Shown here: positions 1-10,045 of the stretch, piece after piece
Layout: every line of letters begins with the position of its first letter
How positions within the stretch are numbered: the stretch's first letter is position 1
Assembly: GCF_900156815.1 (NCBI RefSeq)
Contig: NZ_FTOT01000013.1
Location: forward strand, 1 to 49,120
DNA from: Gemmobacter megaterium
Lineage (GTDB): Bacteria > Pseudomonadota > Alphaproteobacteria > Rhodobacterales > Rhodobacteraceae
Direction of reading: 5' to 3'
DNA: 49,120 nt
Notes under the pieces: generated by a model
Databases searched by the model: none
Seen by the model: only the letters and a program-made list of their open reading frames with translations
Told to the model about the DNA's origin: nothing
Made by a program: the position numbers and the translations under genes

Positions 1-95
1 GTCCTGTAGGTCGGGGGTGTAGGTCTGCTCATGTATCCCAGCTACCACGCTGGATTCATGAGATGAATCCCACACGGGATTTGTGCAACAGAGCC
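1..95. mobile_element. End fragment of an insertion sequence cut by the window edge
   Basis: Bases 76-95 read, on the minus strand, GGCTCTGTTGCACAAATCCC, which has the look of a terminal inverted repeat of IS5- or IS6-like elements. The homology shared by the two H-NS gene regions of this window starts exactly at base 95, where this end stops, so an element appears to have inserted directly upstream of the first H-NS gene. The rest lies outside the window, so family and transposase cannot be assigned. Confidence 0.5.
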
Positions 96-395
96 ATTCA
101 GGACACGGACCGCATCAATGGCTGAGTACGACCTCGAGGCACTGTCGCTCAGCGAGATGAAGAAAATGCAGAAGGACGTCGCCAAGGCGATTTCCACTTA
201 CGAGGATCGGCAGAAGGCGGAAGCCCGCGCCAGGGTGGAAGCTCTCGCCCGGGATCTGGGCTACTCCCTCGCCGAACTTGTCGGCACCGAGACGAAATCC
301 TCCCGTGCGCCTGCCGTGGCGAAATACCGGCATCCTGAGAATCCGGCGCTCACCTGGTCCGGTCGGGGGCGCAAACCGCAGTGGTTCGTTGAGGC
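95..395 (+). repeat. Direct repeat copy 1: H-NS gene region
   Basis: This stretch of about 300 bases matches 26863-27163 in the same orientation, starting 23 bases before the start codon and covering most of the H-NS-like gene. Identity is roughly 90% by eye. The two copies are 26.8 kb apart and enclose the whole replication module. Confidence 0.85.
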
Positions 396-438
396 TCTAG
401 CGGTAGGACAAACGGCTGAGAGCCTGTCCGCCGGGTAA
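118..438 (+). CDS. H-NS family histone-like nucleoid protein (copy 1)
   Basis: A 106-residue protein of the H-NS/HvrA type found in photosynthetic-type alphaproteobacteria. The N-terminal half is charged and probably coiled-coil (oligomerisation, about residues 5-60). The C-terminal half carries the DNA-binding core YRHPENPALTWSGRGRKPQW at about residues 70-89. It should bind AT-rich or curved DNA and silence acquired genes. It is about 85% identical to the protein at 26886-27206; most differences are in the last dozen residues. The start follows the conserved upstream sequence shared by both copies. An IS end lies 23 bases upstream, so its native promoter may be displaced. Confidence 0.88.
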   Translation: MAEYDLEALSLSEMKKMQKDVAKAISTYEDRQKAEARARVEALARDLGYSLAELVGTETKSSRAPAVAKYRHPENPALTWSGRGRKPQWFVEALAVGQTAESLSAG

Positions 439-466
439 ACGTCATAGGCAGACGATCTCTGCGTGC

Positions 467-2962
467 CTACAGCCCCAACGCTTCCGTTGAAAGCCCCCGT
501 TTCTCGGCGCTTTCCCTGACGGCAGAGCGCAGTGCATCGCTCTTCTCCAGCAAGCGGCGAAAGCGTGCCTCGTCCAACACAAGCAGGGTCGAATGGGTGA
601 TCGCGGTGATCTGGGTCCTTCGAACCTGTCGACTGAGAAGCGACAATTGCCCGAACATCTCGCCGCGACCGAGCTTGCTTTTCTGACCCGCCGTCTCGAC
701 CTCCACGGCCCCTGACGCGATGAAGCAGACTTCGCGCGGAATGTCACCTTTGCGCATGAGCACTTCGCCGGGCTGAACGTAACGTGCCCTGAGCGTGCGG
801 GCGAGTCGGGCACGGCTTTGATCCTCCATGTTGGCAAAAAGCGGAAACTGGCGCACCAGTTCGGTCTTCTGCACTGCAAGGTCGAGCGCGGGGCGGGTTT
901 CCGCGCGTTTCCGCTTCTCGCCCAGCTCCTGCTTGAGCGTGGTGTACAGTTCGCGGCCAATAAGGCCATCCTGATAGAGAATGTCGTATTCGCGCTCTTC
1001 CAGCCGGAGCGATGTACGGCGGATAAAGCGGCGTTCGATCTCTTCGGCATAACCGGGATATTGCAGACGAAGCCCGTCCAGCGCTGATTGGGTTTCCTCC
1101 TCGCGACGCTTCAGCAGCTCATGCAGGAGATCGGCCACACGGCGGCCATGGATGCGCCGGATCTTGCCATCGATATACCCGTGCAGATCCCGCAAGGTGA
1201 GCCGCTGATTGAGCAGAATCTCGAAGCGGTCAGCTGTCATCCGGCCCAGCGAGCCCGAAATCCGCAGCCGGTTGTGAAGGAAAATCGCCAAGCGATACCA
1301 GCGGCCCTGCGCAAGACTCAGGCGCCCCGTCGTTCGGTATTCATCGCGCCCGCCTGCCCGTGTACGTTCGATCAACCGGTCGGCGTCTGACAGCATCTGT
1401 TCGGCCAGTCGTGCCGATATCTGCTGTTCCCGAAATGCCTCGAGGATCATGTCCCGCTCGCGCCCGGCAAGCGCGACAAGGCCAAGGGTGATCCTGTCGC
1501 GATCCGGGATCTCGTCGACCCCCTCCGCCTTCGACATCGCGCTGTCCAGACGTTCGGCAAAGCGCTTAGCCTCGGATCGTACGATCTCTCGCGTCAGTTC
1601 ATGGCGCTGCGCGGTGTTCGCAACTTCCTCGCGCACGTTTTCGAGGGCGACGGCGATCACCTGGTTCGACAGAGCGCGATCCAGTCGCGACAGCTTGTCG
1701 AGACCGAGAAGCGAGATGATCCAGCGCAGGGTCGTTCCCTGAAACAGGAGCGTGTAGAGCGTGAATCCGGTTGCCAGAATGCCGACCTCGCGCTTGATCT
1801 CGATTGGCACGCGCAGGTTTTCGGTCACGGCCAGCGCAAGAGCCAGGGTAACGGCGCCGCGCAGGCCACCCCAGAGGATGGCGACCCGGTAAGGTCGGTC
1901 CACCCGTGGCGAGAGCTTCATTGCGGTCAGCAGCGGAAGAACAAGATACAGCATGAAAAGCCGGGCCGCCGTGGCCGCCAGGATCACCACCCCGATCAGT
2001 GCGAGGTCGCGAAGCTGCACGTCCCCCAGAAGACGCGGCACAAGGAACGCGGCCAGAAGGAAGATGAGCGCACCGGCCCAATGCGCCAGAACATCCCAGA
2101 CCTCGCGCAGGTTGGTCCAGTTGCCGGGCGAAAGGCGGCCGGGGCCGAGGTAGTTCAAGGTCATCCCGGCCATGACCACCGCGATCACGCCCGAGACGCC
2201 GAGGATCTGGTCGGCCACCAGATAGGTGACATAAGGCAGGGCGACGCTCAGCGAGACCTGCGCCAGGGGATAGCGGCTCATCAGCCCGAACAGTGCGATG
2301 CAGATCCGCGCGAAGATCCAGCCGATGCCGATCCCGCCGAAGACCAGCGTCGGAAAGCCCACCAGCGCGTCGCGCAGCGTGGGGTTGGGCACGCCCAGCA
2401 TGACGAAGGTCAGGAAGAAGCCGAACAGCGCGATGGCAGCGGCGTCGTTCAGCAGGCTCTCGCCCTCGACGATCCGGGTCAGGCGTTGGGGAGCGGCGAT
2501 GTTGCGGAAGATACTGACCACCGCCGAAGGATCGGTCGTCGCGACGATCGCGCCCAGCATCAGGCAGGCCATCAGCGGCAGTGTGGTGAAAGGGGTCAGC
2601 GCGAAGCCGATGGCGAAGGTCGCGACCACCACTGCGAGCACTGCCATGACAAGGATCGGCACCCAGTCATCGGCCATCCGGCGCAGGTTCAGCCCCAACG
2701 AGACCTGAAACAACAAAGTTGGCAGAAGGACGTAAAGGAAGACGCTGGCGCGGATGTTGAACTCGAACAGTTCGACAGCCAGAGGCAAGCCCAGAAGTTC
2801 GCGGCCGTGATCGACCAGGAGAACGGCTGCAAGGCCAATCAGGGTTCCGATAAGTGCCAGCACCACCGTGTAGGGCAGCCGGGCGCGGTCGGCCAGAGGC
2901 TCGCTCAGGGAGATAACAACAAAGAGCGCGGCAACGATGCCGACGAGCGAGATGACATCCAT
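467..2962 (-). CDS. CPA1-type cation/proton antiporter with C-terminal cNMP-binding domain
   Basis: An 831-residue inner-membrane protein. Residues 1-400 form about 12 membrane segments of the Na+/H+ exchanger fold, with ATTDPSAVVS (141-150) and the ion-site motif EGESLLNDAAA (N172, D173). A long cytoplasmic region (about 430-690, rich in Arg/Glu) follows, then a cyclic-nucleotide-binding-type domain (about 705-800) containing PLFANM and the FGQLSLLS phosphate-cassette-like stretch. The family exports Na+ (or K+/Li+) for H+; the soluble domain suggests ligand gating, but whether cAMP binds cannot be read. It is convergent with the H-NS gene. Family length without the regulatory domain is about 500-550 residues, so this is the extended type. 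Confidence 0.9.
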   Translation of the reverse strand: MDVISLVGIVAALFVVISLSEPLADRARLPYTVVLALIGTLIGLAAVLLVDHGRELLGLPLAVELFEFNIRASVFLYVLLPTLLFQVSLGLNLRRMADDWVPILVMAVLAVVVATFAIGFALTPFTTLPLMACLMLGAIVATTDPSAVVSIFRNIAAPQRLTRIVEGESLLNDAAAIALFGFFLTFVMLGVPNPTLRDALVGFPTLVFGGIGIGWIFARICIALFGLMSRYPLAQVSLSVALPYVTYLVADQILGVSGVIAVVMAGMTLNYLGPGRLSPGNWTNLREVWDVLAHWAGALIFLLAAFLVPRLLGDVQLRDLALIGVVILAATAARLFMLYLVLPLLTAMKLSPRVDRPYRVAILWGGLRGAVTLALALAVTENLRVPIEIKREVGILATGFTLYTLLFQGTTLRWIISLLGLDKLSRLDRALSNQVIAVALENVREEVANTAQRHELTREIVRSEAKRFAERLDSAMSKAEGVDEIPDRDRITLGLVALAGRERDMILEAFREQQISARLAEQMLSDADRLIERTRAGGRDEYRTTGRLSLAQGRWYRLAIFLHNRLRISGSLGRMTADRFEILLNQRLTLRDLHGYIDGKIRRIHGRRVADLLHELLKRREEETQSALDGLRLQYPGYAEEIERRFIRRTSLRLEEREYDILYQDGLIGRELYTTLKQELGEKRKRAETRPALDLAVQKTELVRQFPLFANMEDQSRARLARTLRARYVQPGEVLMRKGDIPREVCFIASGAVEVETAGQKSKLGRGEMFGQLSLLSRQVRRTQITAITHSTLLVLDEARFRRLLEKSDALRSAVRESAEKRGLSTEALGL

Positions 2963-3359
2963 GACATGGCCGATGACCGCAGGCGCGGCTTTGGTGGAAA
3001 GATGGTTGGGAAGCCCTTTCCTGAATGCGGTTTTTTCGGGCTATCGTCAATCCCCGCGCCCGTCAGGGTTTGACACCAGATGCTTGATTTCACGCATCAA
3101 TCCGGTGGCGTCCGCGGCATCCCAGCCGACGTGCGCGCCCTCTGACCGGACGATACGGGCTCCACCAGGTTCCGCGGCGCGATGCAGCTTCCGGTCATAC
3201 AAGCCACTATTGCCAGCATGGCCCGGGTGATTGCCATCATGACTGTGACAAAGGCGCCCGCTGACACCTTTGGCTGGTCAGGGTTTCCGGGTTTTCATGC
3301 GGGAATTTCAATGTCATACTAAGGGAATGCCGAGAAATTAACCAGAATCCGCCGGAGCC
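2963..3359. other. Intergenic stretch with an unrecognised minus-strand frame remnant
   Basis: No complete gene is supported. On the minus strand an open frame ending at the stop 3047-3049 reads a plausible protein tail (it contains EGAHVGWDAADATGLMREIK), but there is no convincing start and I do not recognise the family. It may be the leftover 3' end of a gene. A small inverted repeat GATGC...GCATC lies at 3079-3098. The part next to 3360 should hold the promoter of the universal stress gene. Confidence 0.4.
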
Positions 3360-4214
3360 ATGCTCAAATCCATCCTCGTCGCCTCCGATCTCTCCTCCCG
3401 CGCGAAACCCGCAGTACAGCGGGCCGTTCAACTAGCAGATGCGACCGGCGCGAAACTTGCCGTGTTGCATGTCGTCGAGGATGATCTTGTCGAGAGCCGA
3501 GTGCGCGAGGAAATCTCCAACGCCGAGACCTTCCTGTCGGACCAGATCGCAGGCCTTGGCGCCCCATCGCACGTAGAGGTCGCCGTTGTTACGGGCCATG
3601 CCTTTCACACCATAGGGGAGGAAGCCCGGGCCCGCGAAGCGGATCTGATCGTGATGGGTGCACACAGGCGCCAATTCCTGCGCGATGTCTTCGTCGGCAC
3701 GACGATCGAGCGTGTCACCCGCACAGCGGGGCGGCCGGTCCTGATGGCCAACTCCAAAACCGGCGAGCGCTGGCGGAAGGTGTTCATCGCCACCGACATG
3801 TCGGACGCATCGGGCTATGCCGCCCGCAAGGCACATGAGCTGGGCCTGCTGGACGGTGCCGATGTCACCTTCGTTCATGGCTACGCGCCGATCACGCGCC
3901 AGATGATGACCCATGCCGGCATCCCGACCGAGCGGGTCCATGCGGAAGCCGAGAAAGAATTCCAGTCGACACGTCGCGAGCTTGGTCGGTTCATTCAGAG
4001 CCTCGATCTTGGAGATCTGAGCTACAATGCCCGGATCATCGAGGGTGTCGGCGCGGACGCCATCGCCGGACTTGTGGAACAGGCGAAGCCCGACCTTCTT
4101 GTCATCGGAACGCGCGGGCTGTCCGGCGTCAGACGGCTGTTTCTGGGCAGCGTGGCACAGGAACTGATGGGCAGTGTCGAGATCGACGTGCTCGCAGTTC
4201 CGCCACAGGCATGA
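3360..4214 (+). CDS. Universal stress protein, tandem UspA domains
   Basis: A 284-residue cytosolic protein with two Usp folds (about 1-130 and 138-282), each starting with a beta strand and Asp (ILVASDLS; VFIATDMS). The second domain has a clear ATP-binding signature, GTRGLSGVRRLFLGS (G-x2-G-x9-G-S). The first has only a partial version (GAHRRQFLRDVFVGT), so ATP may be bound mainly by domain 2. It lies 56 bases ahead of the SLC13-type permease on the same strand, suggesting co-transcription. Proteins of this kind are often induced by low oxygen, starvation or ion stress; the exact role here is not shown. Confidence 0.92.
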   Translation: MLKSILVASDLSSRAKPAVQRAVQLADATGAKLAVLHVVEDDLVESRVREEISNAETFLSDQIAGLGAPSHVEVAVVTGHAFHTIGEEARAREADLIVMGAHRRQFLRDVFVGTTIERVTRTAGRPVLMANSKTGERWRKVFIATDMSDASGYAARKAHELGLLDGADVTFVHGYAPITRQMMTHAGIPTERVHAEAEKEFQSTRRELGRFIQSLDLGDLSYNARIIEGVGADAIAGLVEQAKPDLLVIGTRGLSGVRRLFLGSVAQELMGSVEIDVLAVPPQA

Positions 4215-4270
4215 TCTGCGCCATCACTCATTTCCCGAGCCGAACCGCGCCACTGCGCGGGGTGTAGCCG

Positions 4271-6100
4271 ATGTCCCCGCTTGCGATGGTGCTGGCCCTG
4301 CTGGGCGCGGCTGTGGTCATGTTCGCGCTCAACCGGCCGCGCATGGATGTGGTGGCGGTGATCATGATGGTCGCGCTGCCGATGACCGGCGTGATCACCA
4401 TGTCCGAGGCATTGGTGGGCCTGTCGGACCCGAACATCGTGTTGATCGCGGCCCTGTTCGTGATCGGCGAGGCGCTGGTGCGCACCGGCGTTGCGCAGCG
4501 TCTGGGCGACTGGCTGACCGCACGCGCCGGTGCCAGCGAGGCGAAGCTGATCTTCCTGTTGATGGTGATCGTGGCAGGCGTCGGGTCGTTCATGTCTTCG
4601 ACCGGGGTGGTGGCGATCTTCATCCCAATCGTGCTGCGCATCGCCCGCAATGCCCGCATCCCTGCGGGCCGGTTGATGATGCCGCTCTCGATGGCCGCGC
4701 TGATCAGCGGGATGATGACGCTGGTCGCCACTGCGCCCAATCTGGTCGTACATTCCGAACTGATGCGGCAGGGGCACGAGGGCTTCGGTTTCTTCGCCTT
4801 CACCCCCTTCGGCGTCCCGATCCTGGTGCTGGCGATCCTCTACATGCTGGTCGCGCGTCGGTTTCTGGCGCCGGGCCCCGCGCCCGAACTGCCCGAACGC
4901 GCAGCGCTGACCGGCTGGGTCGCGGACTACGGCCTTGCCGGCCGCGAGCACCGGCTGCAGCTGCGCGCGGGGTCCGACCTCGTGGGCCAACGGCTGGACG
5001 CGCTGGACCTGCGCGCCAGCGCGGGCATCAACATCATCGCCATCGAGCGCGACAGCCGGTTCCGCCGCAAGCTGATCCACCCCCGCGCCGAGACGGCGCT
5101 GGAAGCTGGCGACATCCTGCTGATCGACCGGCGCGCAAACGGGGCATCGGGCTTCGATCTCGACGCCTTCGCGCAGGCGCATGATCTGATCGCGCTGCCG
5201 GTCTCGGGGCGGTGGTTCACAGACACGGCGCAGGAAATCGGCATGGCGCAGATCATCGTGCCGCCGACGTCGCGCCTGATCGGCAAGACGGTCACGCAGG
5301 CCCGGTTCCGCAGCACCCATGATCTGTCGGTCATCGGCATGAAGCACGGCACGAAACCCGTGCCCGACAGCGTGATCGACGAGCCGCTGCGCCCTGGCGA
5401 CACGCTGCTGACCGTCGGTCCCTGGCGCGCGATCCGCAAGCTGGCGGACGAGCGGCGCGATCTGGTTCTGCTCGATCTGCCGGCCGAGTCGGACGAGGCC
5501 GTGCCCGCGCGCCACCGTGCGCCGCTGGCCGTGGGCGTGCTGGCGCTGGTGGTGGTGCTGATGGTCTGGGGGATCGTGCCGAACGTGCAGGCGGCGCTGT
5601 TCGGTTGCCTGTTGCTGGGGCTCTTCCGCTGCATCGACATGGCGGGCGCGTATCGCTCGATCCACTGGCAGAGCCTGATCCTGATCGTCGGCATGCTGCC
5701 CTTCTCGCTGGCGCTGCAGCGCACCGGCGGGGTCGAGATTGCGGCACTGGCGCTGCTCGGCGCGCTGGACGGGGCCTCGCCGCAGGTGGTGCTGGCCGCG
5801 ATCTTCGCGGTTACCGGGCTGCTGGGGCTGTTCATCTCCAACACGGCAACGGCTGTCCTGATGGCCCCGGTGGCGCTGGCTGTCGCCAGCGCTCTCGACG
5901 CCTCTCCCTATCCCTTTGCCATGACCGTGGCGCTCGCTGCCTCGGCAGCCTTCATGACTCCCGTCTCGTCACCGGTGAACACGCTGGTCGTCGGGCCGGG
6001 CAACTACCGCTTCACCGATTTCCTTCGGATCGGCGTACCATTCGCGGGCATTTGCCTGCTCACCAGTGTCTTGCTGGTGCCCGTGATCATGCCGTTCTGA
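4271..6100 (+). CDS. SLC13-family (DASS-type) permease with two TrkA-C domains
   Basis: A 609-residue membrane protein. Two bundles of membrane helices (about 1-190 and 415-609) flank two RCK_C/TrkA-C-type cytoplasmic domains (about 215-300 and 305-390). Both halves carry SLC13 signature stretches: SSTGVVAIFIPIV with TAPNLVV in the first, and FISNTATAVLMAPVALA with TPVSSPVNTLV in the second. The family moves dicarboxylates, sulfate or related anions, usually Na+-coupled; the substrate cannot be inferred. The inserted TrkA-C domains suggest regulation by a small ligand. It follows the Usp gene and converges with the P-type ATPase gene. Confidence 0.88.
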   Translation: MSPLAMVLALLGAAVVMFALNRPRMDVVAVIMMVALPMTGVITMSEALVGLSDPNIVLIAALFVIGEALVRTGVAQRLGDWLTARAGASEAKLIFLLMVIVAGVGSFMSSTGVVAIFIPIVLRIARNARIPAGRLMMPLSMAALISGMMTLVATAPNLVVHSELMRQGHEGFGFFAFTPFGVPILVLAILYMLVARRFLAPGPAPELPERAALTGWVADYGLAGREHRLQLRAGSDLVGQRLDALDLRASAGINIIAIERDSRFRRKLIHPRAETALEAGDILLIDRRANGASGFDLDAFAQAHDLIALPVSGRWFTDTAQEIGMAQIIVPPTSRLIGKTVTQARFRSTHDLSVIGMKHGTKPVPDSVIDEPLRPGDTLLTVGPWRAIRKLADERRDLVLLDLPAESDEAVPARHRAPLAVGVLALVVVLMVWGIVPNVQAALFGCLLLGLFRCIDMAGAYRSIHWQSLILIVGMLPFSLALQRTGGVEIAALALLGALDGASPQVVLAAIFAVTGLLGLFISNTATAVLMAPVALAVASALDASPYPFAMTVALAASAAFMTPVSSPVNTLVVGPGNYRFTDFLRIGVPFAGICLLTSVLLVPVIMPF

Positions 6101-6145
6101 CAGCGGGGGCGTTCTGGGCGCAGCCTGTCGAGGCTAGCGGGGTGG

Positions 6146-8875
6146 CTAGTCATCCTGAAAGCGGTCGCGGATGAAGTGCTTCTCGACCTCGAGAAGCACG
6201 AAGCTCGCCGCCCCGAGCGCGATGATCAATGCCCCCTCGCCGAGTGTCAGCGGGCGCGATCCGAAGATCGTGTTCATGACCGGCAGGTAGGTGAAGGCAA
6301 GCTGCCCGACCACAACGACCGCCAGCGCAATCCACACCGGCGTCGTGCCCTTCACCCCTGTATAGGTGAAGGACGTCATGTGCAGGAACCGCACGCTGAA
6401 GAGATAGAAGATCTCCAGCACCACCAGCGTGTTCACCACCATGGTCCGGGCGGTTTCCAGATCGCGACCCAGGTTCAGCGCCCAGAAGTACACGCCCAGA
6501 GAGATCGCCGCAAACAGGAGCGAGACCACGATCACCCGCCAGAGGATGAAGGGCGTGAGCAGGCCCGCGTTCGGCCGGCGCGGCAGGCGGCGCATGACCC
6601 CGGGTTCGGAAGGTTCGAAAGCAAGCGCAAGGCCAAGCGTCGCGGCAAGGATCAGGTTGACCCAAAGGATCTGGACCGGTGTCATCGGCATGGCGAAGTT
6701 GAACAGGATCGCGATGACCACGGTCAGCGCCTCGCCACCGTTGGTTGGCAGCGTCCAGCCCACGACCTTGCGGATGTTGTCATGAACGGTGCGGCCTTCA
6801 TGGACGGCCGCGACGATCGAGGCGAAGTTGTCGTCCATCAGCACCATTTCCGAGGCCTCCTTGGCGGCCTCGGTGCCCTTGACGCCCATCGCGATGCCGA
6901 CATCCGCCTGCTTGAGCGAAGGCGCGTCGTTGACGCCATCCCCTGTCATGGCGACGACCCGCCCCTCGGCCTGAAGCGCCTGCACGATGCGCAGCTTGTG
7001 CTCGGGGCTGGTACGGGCGAACACGACCGTTTCACGGACGGCCCGGGCGAAGTCCTCCCCCGACACCTGGTCAAGGTCATGTCCTGTCAGCACGACCGGA
7101 TCCTCACCCAGCCCAAGCTGACGCGCGATGGCCTTGGCGGTGGCGGCGTGGTCGCCGGTGATCATGCGCACCGCGATCCCAGCCGAGGCGCATTCAGCAA
7201 TCGCGCGGATCGCCTCGTCCCGCGGCGGGTCGATGAAACCCACGATGCCAAGGAACGTCAGCCCGGTTTCGACATCGGGAAAATCGATGCGCTCCGTTCC
7301 TTCGGGTAGATGCCGCATGGCAAAGCCAAGAACCCGCTCACCCTGCGCCGCGGCTTCCGCGATCCGGTCCGACCAGTACTCCGCATCCAGCGCGGTCGGC
7401 CCGTCCGGGGCCTCCTGTCTCGTGCACATGGCCAGAACGGCCTCGGGCGCGCCCTTGATCAGCACCACGGGCTCGGCCAGCGACATCTTGTGCAAGGTCG
7501 CCATGAAGCGATGCGCGGCATCGAAGGGGATCTCGTCCAGACGCGGCCATTCCGCACGCTCGTTCTCGGGATCGAAAGCGGCCTTCATCGCCAGGGTGAC
7601 AAGCGCCCCCTCCATAGGGTCGCCCTCGACATGCCATTCCGCCCCGTCGGCGCGCAGCCGGGCGTCGTTGCACAGCAGGCCTGTGCGGATCAGCGACAGG
7701 GAAGTAGCGTGGCCCGCAGGACTGCGGGGGCCAGTGTCTTCAAACAGCCGATGCTCACCGGGATTGTAGCCCGAGCCCTCCACGAAAATCGCTTGCCCCG
7801 GTGTGACGACCCGGCGGACGGTCATTTCATTGCGGGTCAGCGTCCCGGTCTTGTCCGAACAGATGACGGAGGTGGCCCCGAGCGTCTCGACCGCCGGAAG
7901 GCGGCGGATCACGGCGTTTCGCGCCGCCATCCGCTGCACGCCGATGGCCAGCGTGATGGTGATGACGGCTGGCAATCCCTCGGGCACCAGGCTGACCGCC
8001 AATGCGACAACAGCCATCAGCGCCTCGTCCCACTGGTAGCCGCGTAGCGTGATCGCAAATAAGAACAGCACCGCAGCACCGACAAAGGCGAAACGGGTGA
8101 AGCGCTGGCCGAAACGGTTGATCTGCCGCAAAAGCGGCGTGGTGAGTTCCTCGACGCCGCCCAGCAGCTCGCTGATGCGCCCGATCTCGGTCTGCAGCCC
8201 GGTCGCGAAAACGATGCCGGTTCCTTGCCCGGTGGCGACAAATGTGCCGGAAAACGCCAGCGACCGCCTGTCACCGAGAGCCGCGTTCGCGTCGACCGGA
8301 TCGGTATGTTTCGTCGCCGCCACGGACTCGCCGGTCAGGATGGCCTCATCGATCCGCAGGCTGCGGGCGCGCAACAGGCGCAAGTCGGCAGGAACCCGGT
8401 CGCCCGCCTCGATCAGGACGACGTCGCCGGGGACAAGATCGGCCTGGGGAACGCTGACGCGCTGGCCGTCGCGCAGCACACTGGCGCGTGGCGCAATCAT
8501 GCTGCGGATCGCGGCCAGCGCATCCTCGGCCTTGCCCTCTTGCAGGAAGCCCACGATTGCGTTGACCAGGACAACCGCCAGGATCACGCCCGTATCGATG
8601 AGATGCCCCAGCACCGCAGCTGCTGCGGCCCCCATCAGCATGAAATAGATCAGCGCGTTATTGAAATGGGCAAGGAAGCGAAGGACCGGGTGGCGCCGCG
8701 TGCCGGTGGGGATCGAATTGGGACCATGCTGTCGCAGGCGCCGATCGGCTTCATCAGCGCTCAGCCCATGCGTGGTCGAAGCAAGGTCTTCCACGACATG
8801 CGCCGCATCCCGGTCGTGCGCGGTGCGAAACGTCCGATAGCCTTCTTGAGCGGCGGAATCAGCAAGATCGAGCAT
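6146..8875 (-). CDS. Type II (Ca2+/cation) P-type ATPase
   Basis: A 909-residue inner-membrane pump. It has an N-terminal cation-ATPase domain (from about residue 24), the actuator TGES (181-184), the transport-site helix [14 protein letters not shown] (from 297), the phosphorylation loop DKTGTLT (341-347), the hinge [22 protein letters not shown] region, and a C-terminal block of six membrane helices. PEGLP points to the P2A group (Ca2+ or Mn2+) rather than Na+/K+ or heavy-metal pumps, and there is no N-terminal metal-binding domain. With the antiporter, Usp and SLC13 genes it forms an ion-homeostasis block. All key motifs look intact. Confidence 0.9.
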   Translation of the reverse strand: MLDLADSAAQEGYRTFRTAHDRDAAHVVEDLASTTHGLSADEADRRLRQHGPNSIPTGTRRHPVLRFLAHFNNALIYFMLMGAAAAAVLGHLIDTGVILAVVLVNAIVGFLQEGKAEDALAAIRSMIAPRASVLRDGQRVSVPQADLVPGDVVLIEAGDRVPADLRLLRARSLRIDEAILTGESVAATKHTDPVDANAALGDRRSLAFSGTFVATGQGTGIVFATGLQTEIGRISELLGGVEELTTPLLRQINRFGQRFTRFAFVGAAVLFLFAITLRGYQWDEALMAVVALAVSLVPEGLPAVITITLAIGVQRMAARNAVIRRLPAVETLGATSVICSDKTGTLTRNEMTVRRVVTPGQAIFVEGSGYNPGEHRLFEDTGPRSPAGHATSLSLIRTGLLCNDARLRADGAEWHVEGDPMEGALVTLAMKAAFDPENERAEWPRLDEIPFDAAHRFMATLHKMSLAEPVVLIKGAPEAVLAMCTRQEAPDGPTALDAEYWSDRIAEAAAQGERVLGFAMRHLPEGTERIDFPDVETGLTFLGIVGFIDPPRDEAIRAIAECASAGIAVRMITGDHAATAKAIARQLGLGEDPVVLTGHDLDQVSGEDFARAVRETVVFARTSPEHKLRIVQALQAEGRVVAMTGDGVNDAPSLKQADVGIAMGVKGTEAAKEASEMVLMDDNFASIVAAVHEGRTVHDNIRKVVGWTLPTNGGEALTVVIAILFNFAMPMTPVQILWVNLILAATLGLALAFEPSEPGVMRRLPRRPNAGLLTPFILWRVIVVSLLFAAISLGVYFWALNLGRDLETARTMVVNTLVVLEIFYLFSVRFLHMTSFTYTGVKGTTPVWIALAVVVVGQLAFTYLPVMNTIFGSRPLTLGEGALIIALGAASFVLLEVEKHFIRDRFQDD

Positions 8876-8966
8876 TCAAGACTCCAACGACGGGCGAGAA
8901 AAGACGGGTCGTCCAATCATAGACACCCGTCACATTTCTGCGAGCAAATTGATTGGGTTGGGACGA

Positions 8967-9299
8967 TTAAGACCCGAAGAGGGGGTTGCCGAAAATTATG
9001 GCAATCAGATTGCCGACCTGTATGCCGGCGAGATGCAGAAAGATCGCCTCAAGGAAGGCGATGGACCACATGCGCTTTGCAAAGACTCCATCGTAATATG
9101 ACCAGACGACGGCGACGATATAGGACACGCCATTCAGTTTGAGGTTGGCATCGGGGTCATCGCCGAGCATCAAGTAAAGGGCAGTACCCAATAGAACGGC
9201 GCGCCACATCAGGCTCCCAGCAGCCGCCAACCCCCCTTGGTGTAGGCCAGTCTCTGCCAGTCTTCTCAGAATGTTGTCGGAAGGGCGCAGCTCTCTCAT
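8967..9299 (-). CDS. Small hypothetical membrane protein
   Basis: A 110-residue protein starting MRELRPSDNILRR; the frame is open further upstream but that part lacks coding character. Residues about 25-45 (SLMWRAVLLGTALYLMLG), 57-72 and 78-108 (including IAFLEAIFLHLAGIQVGN) are hydrophobic, so two to three membrane segments are likely. I do not recognise a family. It lies just upstream of the P-type ATPase on the same strand (91-base gap), so it might be co-transcribed with it. The start has no strong ribosome-binding site. Confidence 0.55.
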   Translation of the reverse strand: MRELRPSDNILRRLAETGLHQGGLAAAGSLMWRAVLLGTALYLMLGDDPDANLKLNGVSYIVAVVWSYYDGVFAKRMWSIAFLEAIFLHLAGIQVGNLIAIIFGNPLFGS

Positions 9300-9488
9300 G
9301 CAGGTTTTTTTACCATGAAGTCTCACACTGCGCCACCGCGCACTGCTTTGGCCACATGTGAGCCACCAACGGGTGACCTTATGATGAGAAGGCGACGATA
9401 CGAAGCCGCTGGTCACGCCGGTTGGACGATACAACGCCCGGAGGCGCACCTTCGCCGTGCCGGGCCTTCGGCAAGTGAGGCCGAAGCC

Positions 9489-9653
9489 TCACCCGAAGGG
9501 ATCGTATTCCGAGACGATCACGACCTCGTCGCCGTCGATTTCATCGGCGGGGACGGCGCCGAAGGTTCCATCCCCTGCCTGGAAGACGACGATTGAGACC
9601 ATGAGCGTGGCGGCGAGGGAGGCGGCGAAGGCGTGAGCATCTTTGCGGGACAT
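9489..9653 (-). CDS. 54-residue exported or membrane-anchored small protein
   Basis: The start ATG at 9651-9653 is preceded by AGGAG at good spacing. The peptide has a basic N-terminus (MSRKDAHAF), one hydrophobic segment (AASLAATLMVSIVVFQ, about 10-25) and an acidic tail (ADEIDGDEVVIVSEYDPFG). It may be a signal-anchor or secreted peptide. The family is not recognised. The leader before it folds into a long stem-loop that includes its ribosome-binding site. Confidence 0.55.
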   Translation of the reverse strand: MSRKDAHAFAASLAATLMVSIVVFQAGDGTFGAVPADEIDGDEVVIVSEYDPFG

Positions 9654-9662
9654 CTGTTTGGC

Positions 9663-9703
9663 TCCTGTCTTGGAGGCGGGGGACCATCCCCCGCGCGACA
9701 GGA
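9663..9703 (-). promoter_or_regulatory. Leader stem-loop that contains the ribosome-binding site of the 54-residue ORF
   Basis: Nested inverted repeats: the outer arms TCCTGTC (9663-9669) and GACAGGA (9697-9703), and the inner arms GCGGGGG (9676-9682) and CCCCCGC (9688-9694) with a 5-base loop. In the minus-strand transcript the AGGAG site is part of the outer 3' arm, so folding would hide it from ribosomes. Confidence 0.5.
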
Positions 9704-10045
9704 CCCCGCAGGCCCGAAGACTGGCTGACATCACCGGGTGCGTTCGGCTCGCCCGAATCCACCCGGCGGCACGGGCTCGCCCGTAGTCCGACCCCTTTGC
9801 GGGTTGATCTCGAAGACAGGATTCGGGGCAAGGAAGGGAATGGCGAGCGGGGGATGGTGCCCTGACGACTGGAGCCAATTGTCCCGCTGATGCTTCTAAC
9901 GCCGCCAGCCTCCCGGGCAGGCTCTTGGTTGAAGACTTCCGTATTGGGGGATGGATCCTTTGGTGCCCCGCGACAGCGCGGGAAGAGGTTCAAGTGGTCG
10001 GTGAGAGGCCGGCTCTTCGGCAGGCCCCTCACGCCTTGTCAGGGC
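9704..10045. other. Intergenic stretch without a recognisable gene
   Basis: About 340 bases between the leader of the small ORF and the end of the next minus-strand gene. Frames read here are low-complexity Arg/Pro/Ser-rich shadows. No promoter or terminator can be named with confidence. Confidence 0.5.

Noticed and set aside
1601..3073. A 490-codon plus-strand open frame opposite the antiporter gene
   Set aside because: It is rich in His/Gln/Arg/Asp with no domain, and lies opposite a clear antiporter gene; it is a high-GC shadow.
3084..3100. TTGAT...ATCAA pair resembling an FNR box
   Set aside because: The spacing is 7 bases instead of 4.
3047..3240. Minus-strand protein-like tail upstream of the antiporter
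   Set aside because: It reads like coding sequence, but no start, no length and no family could be supported; noted only as a possible remnant.
4022..5665. A 547-codon minus-strand open frame opposite the SLC13 permease
   Set aside because: Low-complexity composition and full overlap with a gene that has clear family motifs.
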